Of a stretch of 64,000 bases of DNA, positions 38,863 to 54,151 are shown one piece after another. The DNA is taken from positions 101,983,798 through 102,047,797 of the forward strand of contig OZ025239.1 of assembly GCA_964019155.1 (NCBI GenBank), given 5' to 3'. The notes below the pieces were generated by a model that was not told where the DNA came from, ran no database searches, and saw only the letters and a list, made by a program, of their open reading frames with translations. The stretch is from Osedax fenrisi. Lineage: Eukaryota; Annelida; Polychaeta; Sabellida; Siboglinidae. The position numbers were made by a program, and so were the translations under genes. The first letter of the stretch is position 1; the number at the start of each line of letters is the position of its first letter.

Positions 38863-39053
38863 CCAGTAATACCGGAAATAATGTCCGGAAATGTTTGCTA
38901 GAATTTTAACAAGTTACAATCGTAGTGGGATACCCCTTTACTTTACGGACACTTGCCGGATATACAGTAACTTTAAAGGGGGTATCCGACTACAACTTGC
39001 TAGAAAATCACTTTCTAGCAAACATTTCCGGACATTCTTTCCGGAAATAATGG
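38863..39053. mobile_element. 191-bp MITE with terminal inverted repeats (unit B)
   Basis: Duplicated copy of 12646-12836 with a handful of substitutions, one of which (AATAATGG) weakens the right terminus. Confidence 0.75.
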
Positions 39054-39639
39054 TAGAGAACACATTCAAAACGTTACATTTTGTGTGTATTTGTTACAAA
39101 GTGGAAACATAAACATTGAGAAGTTTGATAGACGGAGAACATCGAGTGTATCCCTATACGTTACGGTAGGTCGTAGTCTGTATTACGTACAGATAATGTA
39201 CATGCTACGTACATAACAGTATTAGGTCCCTGGGGCTTACATAATGATGAACTATGAAATGATATTATAACATATCAATAGGGTAATTTGACTAATAACT
39301 AATTTGTAGGATCTTTATGGTCATGTTACTGTGTGTAAGACACTCTTACGCCATTGTTGATTGTCTAGATTATAGAATCTAGATAGTATAATATTCATTT
39401 TGTTTATACGGGGCCCCCAAATTAATGTTGTCCTGAGTCGATTATTTGGTTGATGCTATTCCCACTCTAATATATATACGTTCATATACATCACTGCAAT
39501 GATGTATGTGGTGCTCTAATGAAAGCGGAGATTCAATACCAGTCTCGGTGCTAAAACATAGATAAAGTCTCATTCTCGATTTTCAAATGTACCATTTATG
39601 CAGAATTATTAATTTTCGTACGAATTGTGTAGTTTCAAT

Positions 39640-41620
39640 ATAATAATAATAATAATAATAAAATCAGATTTGGCAATTGCCTGGGTGAAAGAAGAAGCAG
39701 AGCTTATCAAGTCGTTCACCCTTTTATGATTACGAGGAGAAAACATTTTATAGGAATATAATTAAAATCAAGAAATAGTAGAACAAAAAATAGAGTGAAA
39801 AATTAAATTATTAAAATAAATCATCAACTCATAAAGCATAAACCACCATAATATATCAACTTTCCGAATGTGGGTTCATCAAGTCCAAAACATTAGGGAA
39901 TATACTTTCGCCAATAGTATATACACTGGTAACATTTGGAGCCAGAAAATGCATCCATACTACCCGATATAAAATATGAAAAATTTATGAATTAAGAGTC
40001 AACGAAATACAAAAAAAAACAAATTCCATAATTATTCTACTACATCTTAATATAAATATATAAATGTAATAAAAGAAAAAAATAATTAAAAATAATACAA
40101 TTATAAATAGTAAAAAATGTATAAGTTTATATTCTTTATAAATAGTAGAACATGATTTAGATAAAATAATAAAAATACAATAATATTATTAAAAAACTCC
40201 TCGTAATCTAATCATCATTATAATAAAATATATAAATATATATAAACATATAATAAAATTATAATAAAAATATATTAAAAAGTTATAATAAAACAAATAG
40301 GAACAAACTATACAACTGAATTATAATAAACATTAAAAACTTAGATTAAAAATAAAAATAAAAATAAAAGTAAAAATTAGAATAATAATAATAATAATAT
40401 AACAAATTAGTCAATTAAAATGTTCAATAAGTCATTTTAAAAGTAAATTATATTATAAGTCGGATAAAAGTTAAATAAAATGATGTCATGAGTCAGCTAA
40501 TAGTTAAAGTCATAGTTTTATAAAGTTATTTAAAAATTAATAATATTAATATTTTTATAAGTTAAATTAAAAGTTAAAAATATAAATTAAAAGGACAATT
40601 AAAAATTTAATGATAACTATTCAATAAATATTTTTTTTAAAGTTCTTTTAAATAAATTGAAATTTAAAATTTTTCTTATGGAATAATCTAAATTATTCCA
40701 TAGTCTAGGACCTGTTATAGATAAGCAGAAAGATTTTCTATCTGTTCTAAATTTTAATCTATGAAATAAATAGGTATTATGTAATTTAATTGAATATAAT
40801 TTTTGCAAATTAATAGGTAATAAATTATTCCTGGCCCTAAACATAAACTTTATGGTATTCATTTTTACGATATCATGAAATTGTAATGACTTATGAATAA
40901 TATAAAAAGTTGAATAATTAGAATCATTATTTATAATTTCAAAGCTCTTTTTTGTAATATACATATTTTATTTAAATTTGAAAAAAATGTATTACCCCAA
41001 ATATGACAACAGTATGTAAGGTGAGAATAAAAAAATGAATTATATACCAATACTAAAGATTTCAAATTCAATTTAAATTTCACTTTATTTAAAATACCAA
41101 TAGCTCTAGATAATTTCGTAGATAAATAATTAATTTGTGATTTCATATCTAATTTGTCATCAATTATTATTCCTACAAATTTTAAATTTGTTACTTGTTT
41201 GATTTTAATATCATTAATATTGACATTCAATTTAACATTATTATTTTTATTTCGAATATTAAACAGTAATAAACTAGATTTACTAACATTAAGGGACAAT
41301 TTATTAATATTTAACCAATCAAAGAGCTTATTTAAGTTACGTTGTATATTAGTTTTTAGAGCAGTAATTGATTTATCAGAAAAAAATCAAATTAGTGTCA
41401 TCAGCAAATAATACAGGCTTAAATGAATTATATATGTTTGGGAGATCATTGATGTACAATACAAATAACAGTGGCCCCGAAACTGAACCTTGTGGTACAC
41501 CACATGCAATATTATTAATATTTGAAGTAGTATTCATAAAACTAACATACTGTTGCCTATCTTTTAAATAGCTTTCTAATAATTTGAGAGCTACCCCTCT
41601 TATATGTTACCATACGAGTT
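39640..41620 (-). mobile_element. CR1/Jockey-like LINE, minus strand, longer copy (unit B)
   Basis: This copy retains the RT palm lost in unit A. Reading the minus strand from 41620: RGVALKLLESYLKDRQ, then GVPQGSVSGPLLFVLYINDL, then the active site FADDTNLIF, then a one-base frameshift in a T-run near 41390. After that come 40931-41299 (WLNINKLSLNVSKS) and the C-terminal end 40617-40964. The catalytic Asp pair is intact but the frame is broken at least twice. Endonuclease is absent. Confidence 0.85.
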
Positions 41621-42588
41621 ATTTTAAAATATCTAATTTACCAACAACAAATGAGTGAATGAGGCAAGAAGCAATAGAGTTGAAAGTTATCGGTGTATAT
41701 GTGATAATGGACATATGGTAATATCATACTGATGATATCGTGTTTAGCGAGGATATGAAGAAGAGGAGAGGGCCGATGAAGAAGAGGATGAGGCTGAGTA
41801 GAGAAATGTCATGTTTTCACTGATGATGACCGTTTTAAAATATAGGAGAAGAACAAGTTGAATGTAGGTTCCACGTAGACCAATCATCTATATTGGATAC
41901 AATAATGGAATATCTCAGGGAATCGAACGCACATGTGAATTGTAATAATACGAATTAGCAGCCGATGAATGGAGATACTGTAGAGTATGGTTTGCATAGT
42001 AATTGATATAGAGAAGTTTCAGTGGACCACCCTCGTCTAAATGTACTCTGAAATAAATCATTAGACATAACTCTTTAGACATAAATCTATTCAATTATAT
42101 AGCAACAAAGCGTTCTAGATTTTACGTATAAACGTAAGTTGTGAAATAAGGCGATATTTGTGATCAAGTAAGGTTTTTTTGAATATTGGGGCAATGATAG
42201 CATGCTTGAAAGAAAATATTAAGAAAATATTTATTATCTCAAGAATATAAGGATATGTAGTATAAGATGATATTGTAAAGGCTGTTAGGTTAAGGTCAGA
42301 AGAGCAATATGAGGAAGACCTACAGATACTATCAGATCTTTTGAACATAGAAGGAATATGTAATTATGAAAAGTTCATTAGTCCATTAAATTAAATAGAT
42401 ATTCATTAAGCTAAATACTTTTTGTTAGTTTAAATATATGTTCATAAATATAGATACTCTGTTTTTAGTTAAATACATTTATTAAGATAGATATTCTGTT
42501 TTTTAGTTTAAATATGTATGCAATATATATTTTTATTTTTTACTTTAAATAAGTATTCATAAATCTAGATACTTTTCAGTTAATTTAA

Positions 42589-42600
<12 letters not shown>
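41621..42600. other. Unit B-specific spacer with degenerate tandem repeat
   Basis: Absent from unit A. The first ~750 bp (41621-42390) show no recognisable gene, apart from a purine-rich GAAGAAGAGG stretch near 41755-41800. From about 42390 there is a degenerate repeat of roughly 60-70 bp built on ATTCATTAAGATAGATA and TTTTAGTTTAAATA, continuing past a (TA)n tract to about 42690. Confidence 0.6.
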
Positions 42601-42631
<31 letters not shown>

Positions 42632-42758
42632 TTAAGATATATGCCTAGTTTTTTTAGTTTACGTAGATATTCATTAAGATAGATATATACTTTATATGTC
42701 TATATACATTTATTATAAATCATTAGCGTGTTCGTTATCCAATAGCCCTTCTTATTGC

Positions 42759-42952
42759 ATTCACACGCGGGACAGTCGTTATCCACTTGCTTAGACCATT
42801 ACTTACAGGGAGTTCCTCAGCTTCAACCTAGGGTACACTGTAACAGAAGTTGTGTTAGCGAGGTGTCGAGTGACGCGAGTTTACACGAGTTATGTAGCGA
42901 AGTCATTATATTCTATCGCACAAATTACTATAAATCTATGTATGTATGTATA

Positions 42953-43017
<65 letters not shown>

Positions 43018-44136
43018 GTACCCGGTGTTGGTGTATGGTGTAGTTTGCTGCTGCTTACACTTGCATACCTTGCAACCCTTGTCGTCAGTCAGGAACGCTT
43101 TACAATACAGATCGCACCCGTCCGGTATACGGCAGCCTCCCGCTGTGTGTAAGGGTACGATGACGTCATCGTGGTGCTGGTGTAACCATGGTAACCACGC
43201 TCGCTGTCCGATCGCCCGGTAGGGGGAAACACGCGATATCGAGTATTATAATAATGAAATATAATGTGTAGAAATAGTAAACACAAAAACAAGTTTAATT
43301 TAAATTACGATGGTTTAGTATGCGCCTCACACGCTTAATATACACGTATATGACCTACTTAATATAATACTACTAGTATAGTCTGAATACGATATCAACT
43401 GACTTACAATTCATCTAGTAGAGTGTGTAATGATTCAATAGATATAGTAATATTGGTAGGGAATTAAAAAGTACCTGAGAAATGAAAGTATACTTTCATT
43501 TTATCTCAGATATACTTTAATCCCCTACCAATATATATATATACTTATATATAATAGAATTAAATGTTGTTAAATTTGTAATATAAAAGTGAGTTATTTA
43601 ATAATGAAGACGCAGAACCTGTGCGATTATATACTTAGACGTATCGGTAGTAACCGGATGTTGACATTCGAGGAGAATGTACATCACGTGGTATAAACGT
43701 ATATGGAATAGTACTTCCAGCGGTCGGTAGTGGGACGAATTATTATATATTTAAATATATATATATATATATATATCTGGGCTCTATGGCTCACTGGGAC
43801 AACCAAAAGCTAGTAAGCCAGAGGTCCCGAGTTCGACTCCAGGTAGTTCTTGATATTGTGTTTATCAAGAACTTAATAAATGATAAATCAAAACATAAGA
43901 ACAAAAATGTTACTATTTGTTTTGTATTGTCCGGGCCCCTCACAGTTATTTATAACATTTACAAGTCTATAACTTCTTGAAGGGTCTATTTGTATACGCT
44001 ATTATTATATGTATGATTCAATACATAAATATTATTATTATTATATATATATATATATATATAATATTAATATTAATTGATAAAGTTAGTTTTAAAATTT
44101 ATTTTGAAAAATTCATTTTCATAACCAGTATCATAA

Positions 44137-44175
<39 letters not shown>

Positions 44176-44763
44176 GGTCATGGTAGAATAAATAAATTTA
44201 ATTTTATATTTTAGATAATATAATCATTATTTAATAAAAATTTTAAATATTATTATTAATAATATATAGTTTTTATATTTACATATTTTATATTTTCATG
44301 ATAACTTTTATAATTTCGTAGTTTTATAGAATACACACAAGTACACAAGTACACAGACTTATTTTCTATAAAATGTAAATCAATGAGGGGGTTAGCCTAT
44401 AGTTCGAAACATAAATGTCTGATTTTTACACATGAGTAATTGTAGAAGTTTATCGAACACTTACCATTTATATATACTTATATTATGAATTAATATTAAT
44501 GTTAATAAATAGTATATTCGAATTAGGAGTATTTAAAAATAATATATATAAGGCATTTTAACACAACGTGTATATAATCGTGATTGTACACCGTACAATG
44601 TACGTATTATAATAGCTATGCCATTCTTAATGATACTAACGGAAATCGACGTTTTCGTGTTGTATGCCGGTAGATTTACACGCGCACACCTGACAACCGT
44701 CTACGTCTACTTCGTACGCTGCACACGACACCTCACACTTGCCGGCAATACTCTTGCACACCA
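42759..44763 (-). CDS. Antistasin-like domain gene, minus strand, partial (unit B)
   Basis: Exons 44680-44763 and 43059-43142 (84 nt each, phase 1-1) repeat those of unit A; the only change I see in the first is silent, an Ala codon. The degenerate third module (42759-42837) differs from unit A at two otherwise diagnostic residues: Cys to Tyr near its start and Gly to Asp before its Cys-Pro. This supports its lack of constraint. The gene faces the matrix-protein genes on the opposite strand. Confidence 0.65.
43450..43534. repeat. 85-bp near-perfect hairpin element (unit B)
   Basis: Duplicated copy of 15558-15642. Confidence 0.75.
43777..44045 (+). mobile_element. tRNA-derived SINE (unit B, second)
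   Basis: Duplicated copy of 15880-16143 with the same A and B boxes. Confidence 0.8.
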
Positions 44764-44765
44764 CT

Positions 44766-44931
44766 GTGTGTATGTCTGTGGGGATGTATTGTATGCGTGT
44801 GTGTGTCTGTGGGGATGTATTGTATGCGTGTGTGTGTCTGTGGGGACGTGTTGTATGCGTGTGTGTGTCTGTGGGGATGTATTGTATGCGTGTGTATGTC
44901 TGTGGGGACGTGTTGTATGCGTGTGTGTACG
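44766..44931. repeat. 31-bp minisatellite beside an antistasin exon (unit B)
   Basis: Same five-unit array as 16870-17035. Confidence 0.88.
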
Positions 44932-44942
44932 ATGTATAGTGG

Positions 44943-44974
<32 letters not shown>

Positions 44975-45082
44975 ATTTGTTTTGTTATTTTTATTTAGTG
45001 GAGTCCTTTCATCCCATCTTGGAACTTAGATGAAGTTTTTCACTTATAACCATATATGGCTCTAATGTCCAATATAATAATC

Positions 45083-45137
<55 letters not shown>

Positions 45138-45321
45138 ATATATTATATACAATAAATCAATAATAAATCCAGTAATAACAGTAAATATAGAGTTATTATG
45201 ATGATAATATATAAACTATATATAGTATACATCTATAGGTATATCTACATATGTACACGAGGTGTGTCCTGTTTAAATAAATACATATCATTTCCACACA
45301 TATACACACACGTGCGCATAC

Positions 45322-45354
<33 letters not shown>

Positions 45355-45775
45355 CGCATATATGCTATTTTACCTTGGGAAGATATAGTAAATAATATCA
45401 CTACAGATATCTGTGAAATAATGGAATAATTAATAATCAATAATAAAGACGAATATGTGTATGGTAGTGTTTGAGTTATGTAATGTCAATAAACTAATTA
45501 GTTTATTTTATTACTGTGATTATTATTGATAACATAAACTAACAAATATAGTCTATTATAATAATAATTATAATATAATATTAACAATGAATTATAGGTA
45601 TATACTTATATACCTAATTAATCATAAATTAGTTGTATATGACAATTATTATTATATATATATATCAATGTTAGAATACATATAGTAATTAAATAGATAC
45701 TTTTAATTGATAATGGATTGAAATGATCATTTTCAATTATTTGATAAAAATATACTTTACTAGGTATACCTAGTA

Positions 45776-46757
45776 GGGGGAAAGTGCCTTATTACCGACC
45801 CCATCATATTACCGACCTCTAAATAACTATTTGTAAGGAGGATAATATTATGATAATAAATAATGTTGCTATTTTACATTTTTAATATAATTATATTTAC
45901 TGGAATAAACAGGGGGGTCGGTAATTGGATACATGTGCTTAATACCGACCCCTTCTCCTATTACCGACCACTAAATACTCATGGCAGAAATAATTGTAAT
46001 ATTATAATATCCAATCAAAATAGCAGACATAAATAGATATAATGAATTAAAAAATGCACGCAATTTATATATCATTGAATTTAAGTTTTAATATTCATAA
46101 TAAATTAATAATTGAACTTTATATTTCTATATTAAATTTGCAATTAACTGAATATGAATATAACTAAAGAATCATTGTATAGTATTATTGACGCTGTTAA
46201 AATATACTATTGACAGGTTAAAATGACACAAAAACAAATTATAAATATTTTAAAGTACAAACATGAGCTATTTTGATTGGATATTATAAATCACTGGGAG
46301 TCGGTATTAGGGTAATTTAGGGGGTCGGTATTAGGGTAATTTAGGGGGTCGGTATTAGGGTAATTTAGTGGGTCGGTAATAGGAAAATAATATGGGTAAC
46401 TATAATTAAGATATATTGGTTAATACTTATGCACATTATAATATTTTAATAATATTTATAAACATTTAATTTATCTACAATATTATGCAAATTATTACGT
46501 TTACTTTTAATTAATAAAGTATTTAAAATGATTTAAAAAAGTTATTATTCAAATATTTAAAAAGTAAAACCAGAATAGTACATTTTATCAAATAACAAAT
46601 GTAGGATTGAATATTTTTGTAAACTAAATACTTATTAATATTTACCATTAAATTACTAATAGTTCATGTATATATAATTTTTTGATATCTCTTATAGTTA
46701 CTGAGAAACGATATGGGGTAGGTATTAGGATGAGGTCGGTAATATATGACTTTTCCC
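45776..46757. mobile_element. 0.98-kb non-autonomous DNA transposon with subterminal repeats (unit B)
   Basis: Duplicated copy of 17886-18866. The central GGTCGGTATTAGGGTAATTT repeats differ by single-base changes, and the right end has ATATATGAC for ATATGGGAC. Confidence 0.75.
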
Positions 46758-47197
46758 TATATTGGTATATACACGTAAACATAAATATCGAATACCAAAT
46801 ATAATACGATATATTGCATAAGTAATGTAATAACACTTTAATGTTATATACATAATATATTACAACACAGTTAATACTATTACTAATCATTATTACATTA
46901 CTATTATGTAATAAAGTGTATCGTCAATAACAACTTACGCATATGATCACCGTGATGACTGTATAGCATATGTTGCGTAGTATCCCGAGTCTGGATGTAA
47001 CAGCCTTATCACCTGTAGTCAGGTTTTGTTATAGATATATATATATATAACATAATTAATAATCTATCCTATATAACATAATTAATAGTATATATATAAT
47101 ATAATTAATAGTCTATCCTATATATAATATAATTAATAATATATCATATATATATATTGAATAGTTATGACTACAATACATAGTTATGACTAACATT

Positions 47198-47403
47198 TGT
47201 GAAGGTTGTTGGACGAGCCGATATCGCCATCTACCCATACATGGACGAAGATCTCGAGGACGCCCGCCAAAACCTTCGTAGATTAGCTAATGGAAGACAC
47301 AAGCTGCAACCACGAATAGCTACCAAACGCAATGATGAATCGAGAGGAATGGAGAGTACGTGTCAATCAATGCCGAGCAAGCTTGACCTGGTAAGGTAAG
47401 GTA
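47198..47403 (+). mobile_element. 3' end of a LINE of the GHCWR type (unit B)
   Basis: Duplicated copy of 19311-19516, ending in the same GGTAAGGTAAGGTAA tail. Confidence 0.8.
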
Positions 47404-47736
47404 ATATTACATGTATTGTACACTGTTATAAGTAATGGTTCTTTGAACGAACTTTGTAGTCCAAAGAACCACATGATTTTGGCACGGGGCTCTTTGGAAT
47501 CATAAAATCAAGAGAACCTTAACTACGAAATAAATATATGATAAATGGGTTCTTTTCAATGATCGAAATCTAAATAACCCTATTATTTTATATAAGGTTC
47601 TTTGGATTTGTAAACTTAAAAGAACACTTTGATATTACTAATGATAATGCTAATAGTATGTTAATACGTAATGTGTAATATATGTACATATCTTTTTAGA
47701 ATTAAAATGTTATATTGAAATACTATTTAACATAAT

Positions 47737-48142
47737 TCCCCTTCTCCACCTAATCTCGAATTCTCCAGTTAGCTTCCTACATATGCGGACAACATCCAAC
47801 TTTATGTAAAATATACAGAAAATTAAAATTGTGCACCTGACATCCTTCCTCTACTATTACTACCATTCATAACTGGCTCACAATAAACTCTCTCATCTTT
47901 AATCCAGTTAAAACCGAGTTTTAAATTACCAACTAGTACCACTACACGATCCACCAATACGTTTCTACTTCAACATCCTCCTAACCATAAGTTACATTCA
48001 ACTAACACTCGCGCCTGGGCAATACCCGTCCCATACTCCTGGAACACTCTCCCTATAGGGTATGTATACGTCCATCCATACTACACCATCAACTCTAAAC
48101 TTCAAGAAACTACTGAAAACCTTTTATTTAATCTGAAAAATT
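47737..48142 (+). mobile_element. Decayed L2-like LINE relic (unit B)
   Basis: Duplicated copy of 19850-20255 with the same surviving motifs. Confidence 0.7.
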
Positions 48143-48562
48143 AACATCAAATATATATAGACGGCCGATTGCTTTATAAGCACAGTTCGTAGTCCGAAAA
48201 CTGAACAATGTATGTGAATGTATGTACCAATACTTTTGTTTAATATGTACTTAAATCAGATTATTTATTATAAAGTTATTATTATTAGTAATTGTTGAAA
48301 TTGTTAGTTACCCACGTGAGCCATTACCTATATACACGTGTTATTAAAAGCGTATGGGTTATAATTAGTGAAGATATGTCCCTTATAATAATATAACTAT
48401 ACGAGTATACCCTCGTATGTATGTATCGATACAACATACATTGGAATACATTCACCTTGGTATGTTATATGCATATATGTTTGTATATATTAAAATATAC
48501 ATACATTATAATAATTAATTATTACGGTGTTAAATATATAGTGTGTACTATTTAGCAAATAC

Positions 48563-48857
48563 ATGTTGTTTCCACATCCGGTATCAACACGAATACCGAG
48601 GATAGTGAACACTATTCAGCCTTCGTCTGCTTACAAGTGTAATCTATACTACTTAATCTCATTAATTCACGTGACTATTCCAGTCTCGCCACGCCTACTT
48701 AATAAACGCGCGAATATTCGACACTGGCCACGCCTCCTTAACGCCACGCCCCCTTTACGTCACGCTCCTCCTCCTCTCGTCACGTGATGTCCGATAGCCT
48801 GGCGACCGATATTCTAATCACAATGGTGTTGACCTTTAACCTTACGCGTCCTAATGT
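48563..48857. promoter_or_regulatory. GC-rich promoter-like island (unit B)
   Basis: Copy of 20676-20970, nearly unchanged, with all CCACGCC and CACGTG sites conserved. Confidence 0.35.
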
Positions 48858-49066
48858 AAGACATGCATGTGTTATCACTGATAACTTATCAGGTTGTCCA
48901 CTATCTGTGTTACGATTAGTCTGCAGATCTGTCTCGAGGTGTATTGTGCTTAACTCATTTGTATACACGTCTGTCTACCCTATTAAGGGTTGTATGTATT
49001 GATTATAAAGTATTATAACAGGGATTATTTAATTTATTTAGTAAGCATATGTTAAAGTATTTTGTA

Positions 49067-49134
<68 letters not shown>

Positions 49135-49578
49135 TATAATAATAATATATATTTTATAAAATGATATTTCAGTTTATTTATAATTTTATAATTTTCACTT
49201 CGAAGTTAACGATTAATGATAAATTGTTACTTATTTGTAGTCTAATATAAATTCACTATAATACATAATTACTTAATCTGGATATAACTTTTATATAATA
49301 TATAAACAAAATCATTTACTACGTTTCATACTGGGTACTATATTCCAGTAGAACATTCCAGTAGGTGACTATGGCAGTGTCCAGCGCATGTGCTGCAGGT
49401 GTTGGGTTGTGTTTATCACTAGAGTGTAATACGCTATAATGTATACATTAATAAATAATCAATTAAACAATGTACAGACTAAGCTCTATAGAAAATACTT
49501 ATTTGTATTATGCTGAACCCTCGCTATATTCTAGAACATATGTATGTTGCATATGTGTACAAGTCTATGACTTCTTAA

Positions 49579-50156
49579 GGGAAGGCACTACGTTCGCGGG
49601 CTTACAAAATAGATACGAAAATGACTAGTTTTAAAAACACTCCAACTTGAAATATTTTAAATATTTTTACATAATTTTTTTTACATCATTCTATAATATG
49701 ATTGTCTATTTTTTTATTATATACATTTGTTTTATAATAGGAGTAATTCAAAAAAAAAAACAAAAAATGAATAAGAAAAACAGAAATAAAATTGTTATTA
49801 TTAGATTATATTATTTTTGAGACAATTGTATTATGCATTTGAATGTTTTCTAAATATACTGAAAATTATAGCAATTTGTATAGAATAGAAAAAAAGTTCC
49901 GGACTTTTTAGTAAAGCAACATTCATAAAATCAATATTCTGAGAAAACAGCTATCAAAGTTTAGTGAAATATTGTCATACAATTATAAGAATCGTACACT
50001 TTAAACATAATACAAATTATAAACATCATTTATACTCATAAATATGGCGAATTTAAGTATAATCTTTTCATGAAATGATAGATAAATAATTATATATCTT
50101 GTTTTCAATATAATATTTTTTTTTTTTAAATACAATTTTGAACGTAGTGCTTCCCC
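49579..50156. mobile_element. 578-bp TTAA-flanked element (unit B)
   Basis: Duplicated copy of 21676-22253 with identical ends and TTAA flanks. Confidence 0.75.
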
Positions 50157-50593
50157 TTAAGGAGTCCATTTTTATCCTCTTTTTATATTAAATAATACCA
50201 TGATAGTTATATCATGATTCAATAAATGAATATAGTTATAATAATATAATAGGTTTTATATATTCTATTCGATTAACCACCAACATATCACCTCCACTAT
50301 TTATTTATAAATTATTGGAATATATTATGATTATAATTTATAATAATGAGTCTTCCTATATTCTATATTCTACCTATAATGATACACACACATACACGCA
50401 CAAATATATATATATACTGAAACTTATATTTAATTAAAATACATTTGTATTCTTATTAATTATGTACACTACAATTTATTAAATGGTTAAACGAGAGCAG
50501 ATCATTGTCTATACACAATTATATAAGATAACTTCTAAATATTATTTTAATTATCCGTACAACGTCTGCCGGGGTCGTACGTCGTATGGGAAA

Positions 50594-50626
<33 letters not shown>

Positions 50627-51904
50627 GTTGGAAATGTGATTTGGCTTATCTTAAAAATAAATTATTAAAAATGTTGTGGATCATAAAAAATGTTTCATTC
50701 TTTGTAAATACATCTGCCACGATCAAACTATACTATTCTTTATTTTATCCACATTTAATTTACTGTATAGAAATATGGGGTCATGGTTATTTATCAAACT
50801 TAAATAGCATATATTTAATTAAAAAAAAGATATTAAAAATAATTTTTAATAAACCAAATGATATTTCAACTGTTTCTTTATTTAAGGAAAATAAAATATT
50901 ATCTTTATCTGATATTTGTAAGTATAATACTTGCATTTACATGTATAAAATATTCAATAAATTGTGCCATCCTATTATTTTAATCATTTTACATTGACAT
51001 CAAAAAAAGATTTAATACCAGGAGTAACTGTGATTTTATTCAACCTTATCTTAAATATAATTATATTAATAATACCTTAATTACATTCGGACCAAGACTT
51101 TGGAATGATTTAAGTATAGATATAAGAAATTCAAATTCTTTATCATTATTCTGTAAAAATATTAAAATAATTTTATATAATACTTAGTCTATTTTAATGC
51201 ATTTATTTTTAGTTTAAATTTTTATTTAATATATTTGACTTATGATAATATTTTTTTATAATTTATTTAAATTTTGATTTTATTTATTTGACACTATAAA
51301 AATACTGACATTATATTAAATTTTGACATTTTGACACTGACTTTTTAAAAATTATTATATATGATTTTAAGATTGTATTATCTTCTATTTTATTTTTACA
51401 TTTTTTGACATTAAATAAATTACTTTGGGTTATATATTTTTCTGTATGAACATCGAATATTGTTTAACCTATATTTATTTAATATATTCTCTTATTTCTT
51501 CTCTTCTCTTTTTTTTTTTCTTCTCTTTTTTTTCTCTTGTTTCTTTTACTTTTAACTGTTGGATATCTCATATTTAGTTCCACTATGTTATATTTTAATT
51601 TAGATTATTTAATACTTGATGTATTTATTAGCTTATAATTTTATACTTTTATCATTTATTTATATTATTACATGATTACATTATTATATGATGATTACAT
51701 TTAGTTACAAGATAAGTTTCATTATATTTTATTAAATATTTTATTTTATTATATATTTTATTTATTTTTATCATATATATGTAAATAGGAAGTCATAAGG
51801 TTAAATACCTCGAAAATCTTCTGAACATTTTATTTGTTCTTTTATTGTTTTTTTTTCTCTCTTGCAATGATTGCAATAATAAAATATATCTTATCTTATC
51901 TTAT
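50627..51904 (+). mobile_element. Jockey/CR1-like LINE 3' half (unit B)
   Basis: Duplicated copy of 22724-24001 with open stretch 50641-50997, the same frameshift and the same (CTTAT)n end. Confidence 0.8.
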
Positions 51905-52042
51905 AATATTATAAAATTATTATTTATTTATAACTATTATCTATAATGAAACTTATCATGTTAATAAAGGGATAATTGCCTCGATAAGCAACACTGCTTC
52001 TACAATTACCTTGGCATTGCCTAAATCTGATAATAATAATAA

Positions 52043-52073
<31 letters not shown>

Positions 52074-53002
52074 ATACTGTTATATTTTATTTTCATATTT
52101 TCAGTGTTTTAAAACCTGTTATGTAATATGAAACCGAACAAAAGATCAGTTTAAAGATTTTGTTTCTTATATTGTAGATTTACCATAACACAATTTGTGA
52201 AACCACATTTTTTTAACAATAAGAAGGAATACTTTACAACCAGTTTACTATATAATCTATTTCCTTTAATATACAATGTATTTCCTTTAATATAAGTACA
52301 AATAATAATATATAAAATGTATTAAATACTAATTTGTACTAATCATCGTTATTTTAATCGTTATTCCTGCGATATATTAGTATCTACGATTGGCGGGTCA
52401 GCTAAATAAACATTTCCGTTGTTCAATATATTATTAGTTTTAATACAATATAATATAATATTATATCCATATATAGATAGATAGATAAATGATTTATTTG
52501 TACATACATATAAAAAAGGATAACAAAGTATATATATGTGTATATATATAGTATACGATTATACAGTATATACTATACACTATTACTTATACGTTATATA
52601 TATATATATATATATAAATAATAATAATTATAAATAAATTTAATAAGTTATAAAATATATGTATCATAAATATGTAGAAAATGTATACAAAACATGTAAA
52701 ATGAATACAAAAGTATCACATTAATAACTCAATTTGAAGTTATTGAACTCTATCTCTTAATACGTATACAAACAATCAATAATAGTGTATTCTATTAATA
52801 ATACATCTGCAGATCTACGTTTCTAAGAATACTATGAATATATAATTATATATTGTAAAGAATGAAACAAGCGCGTCGATCAAGTTGATCATTCAAAAGA
52901 TATATTTTATATAATATAAAACCTATAGTATTATGTATCTAATTAAAGGAAGCTATGCGCGAGTACAATAATAAATGTTCCACGCTTCATTGCACATGGC
53001 AT

Positions 53003-53030
53003 CACGTGATATTTTAGATTTCTATAAATA
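53003..53030 (+). promoter_or_regulatory. Core promoter of gene C: CACGTG plus TATA box
   Basis: Identical arrangement to gene B: CACGTG at 53003-53008 and TATAAATA at 53023-53030, about 280 bp before the start codon at 53312. Confidence 0.5.
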
Positions 53031-53311
53031 CTCATAAGTTGATATGTTAGAATCACTTACTAGACAGGTTAGCACATGCATGCATCTGAATATCTATCAT
53101 TGTCATATTGTATCATTTATATAGTCATTTATATAGTTATTTAATTCTCAATTCGTATCGTTCATTTATTTAATGTTATTCTTTAAATAATTGCATAGAA
53201 TAATTAAATCATATTATAAATATATTTTAATAAGTTAATCACTCGTGAATTTAACTTTATAAATAATTATAATATAAAACATGAATATATATGTATATAA
53301 ATAAATAATCG

Positions 53312-54101
53312 ATGATGAACAATTGTAGTGTTAAAATGGTGGCAGGAAAACTTTCAATCACACTGTTTCTCGGTTAGTAATGTGCTATATCGCATACACA
53401 TTCATTGTCAATACAGTTATATTCATATTTAATTGTAATTTAATATATTAACAGTGACGTGCGTCAGTTCGGGCTTGGTTCCAGACAATGGTTTGTCCAC
53501 ACACATATATATATATATATACATTAAGATTGTATTGATTATAAATAATAACTATATATAATAGTAATATTATTTAGTATTACATATTAACATAATTAAA
53601 AATTAATATTATTGTATTTAAATTATTACTATAGTAATACTAATCTTTATTACAATTATAATTATTAATAATTTGACGTAATGGTATTATCTATGCACCC
53701 CGTAATATCTAGACTCATATTGCGATTACGTATATCGTATAACATATTATGTAATCACGTGTGTCTATAGTTGTGGTCACGTGGGGAGATTGGACAGAAT
53801 GTACTGTAACATGTGGTGGAGGAGGTTATCAAACTAGGACAAAGTTCTGCGACACTGGATCCGGACCCGTTCAATGTGACTTGCTTACTAATTCTTGCGG
53901 AAAAATTCCCTGCACCAGTTAGTAATTAGCAGCGAATAAACTCAGCAGTGATATTTTACTTAGCGTTCTGACTTCCGCTCTGTTTAATATCTACACGCTT
54001 TTCACATTACATTTCATATAAGCACAATATTAAAATAAATATTCACGATTATAATAATTTCAAATAATTATTACTTTAATAACTCTTCTAATATTATTCA
54101 A

Positions 54102-54151
<50 letters not shown>

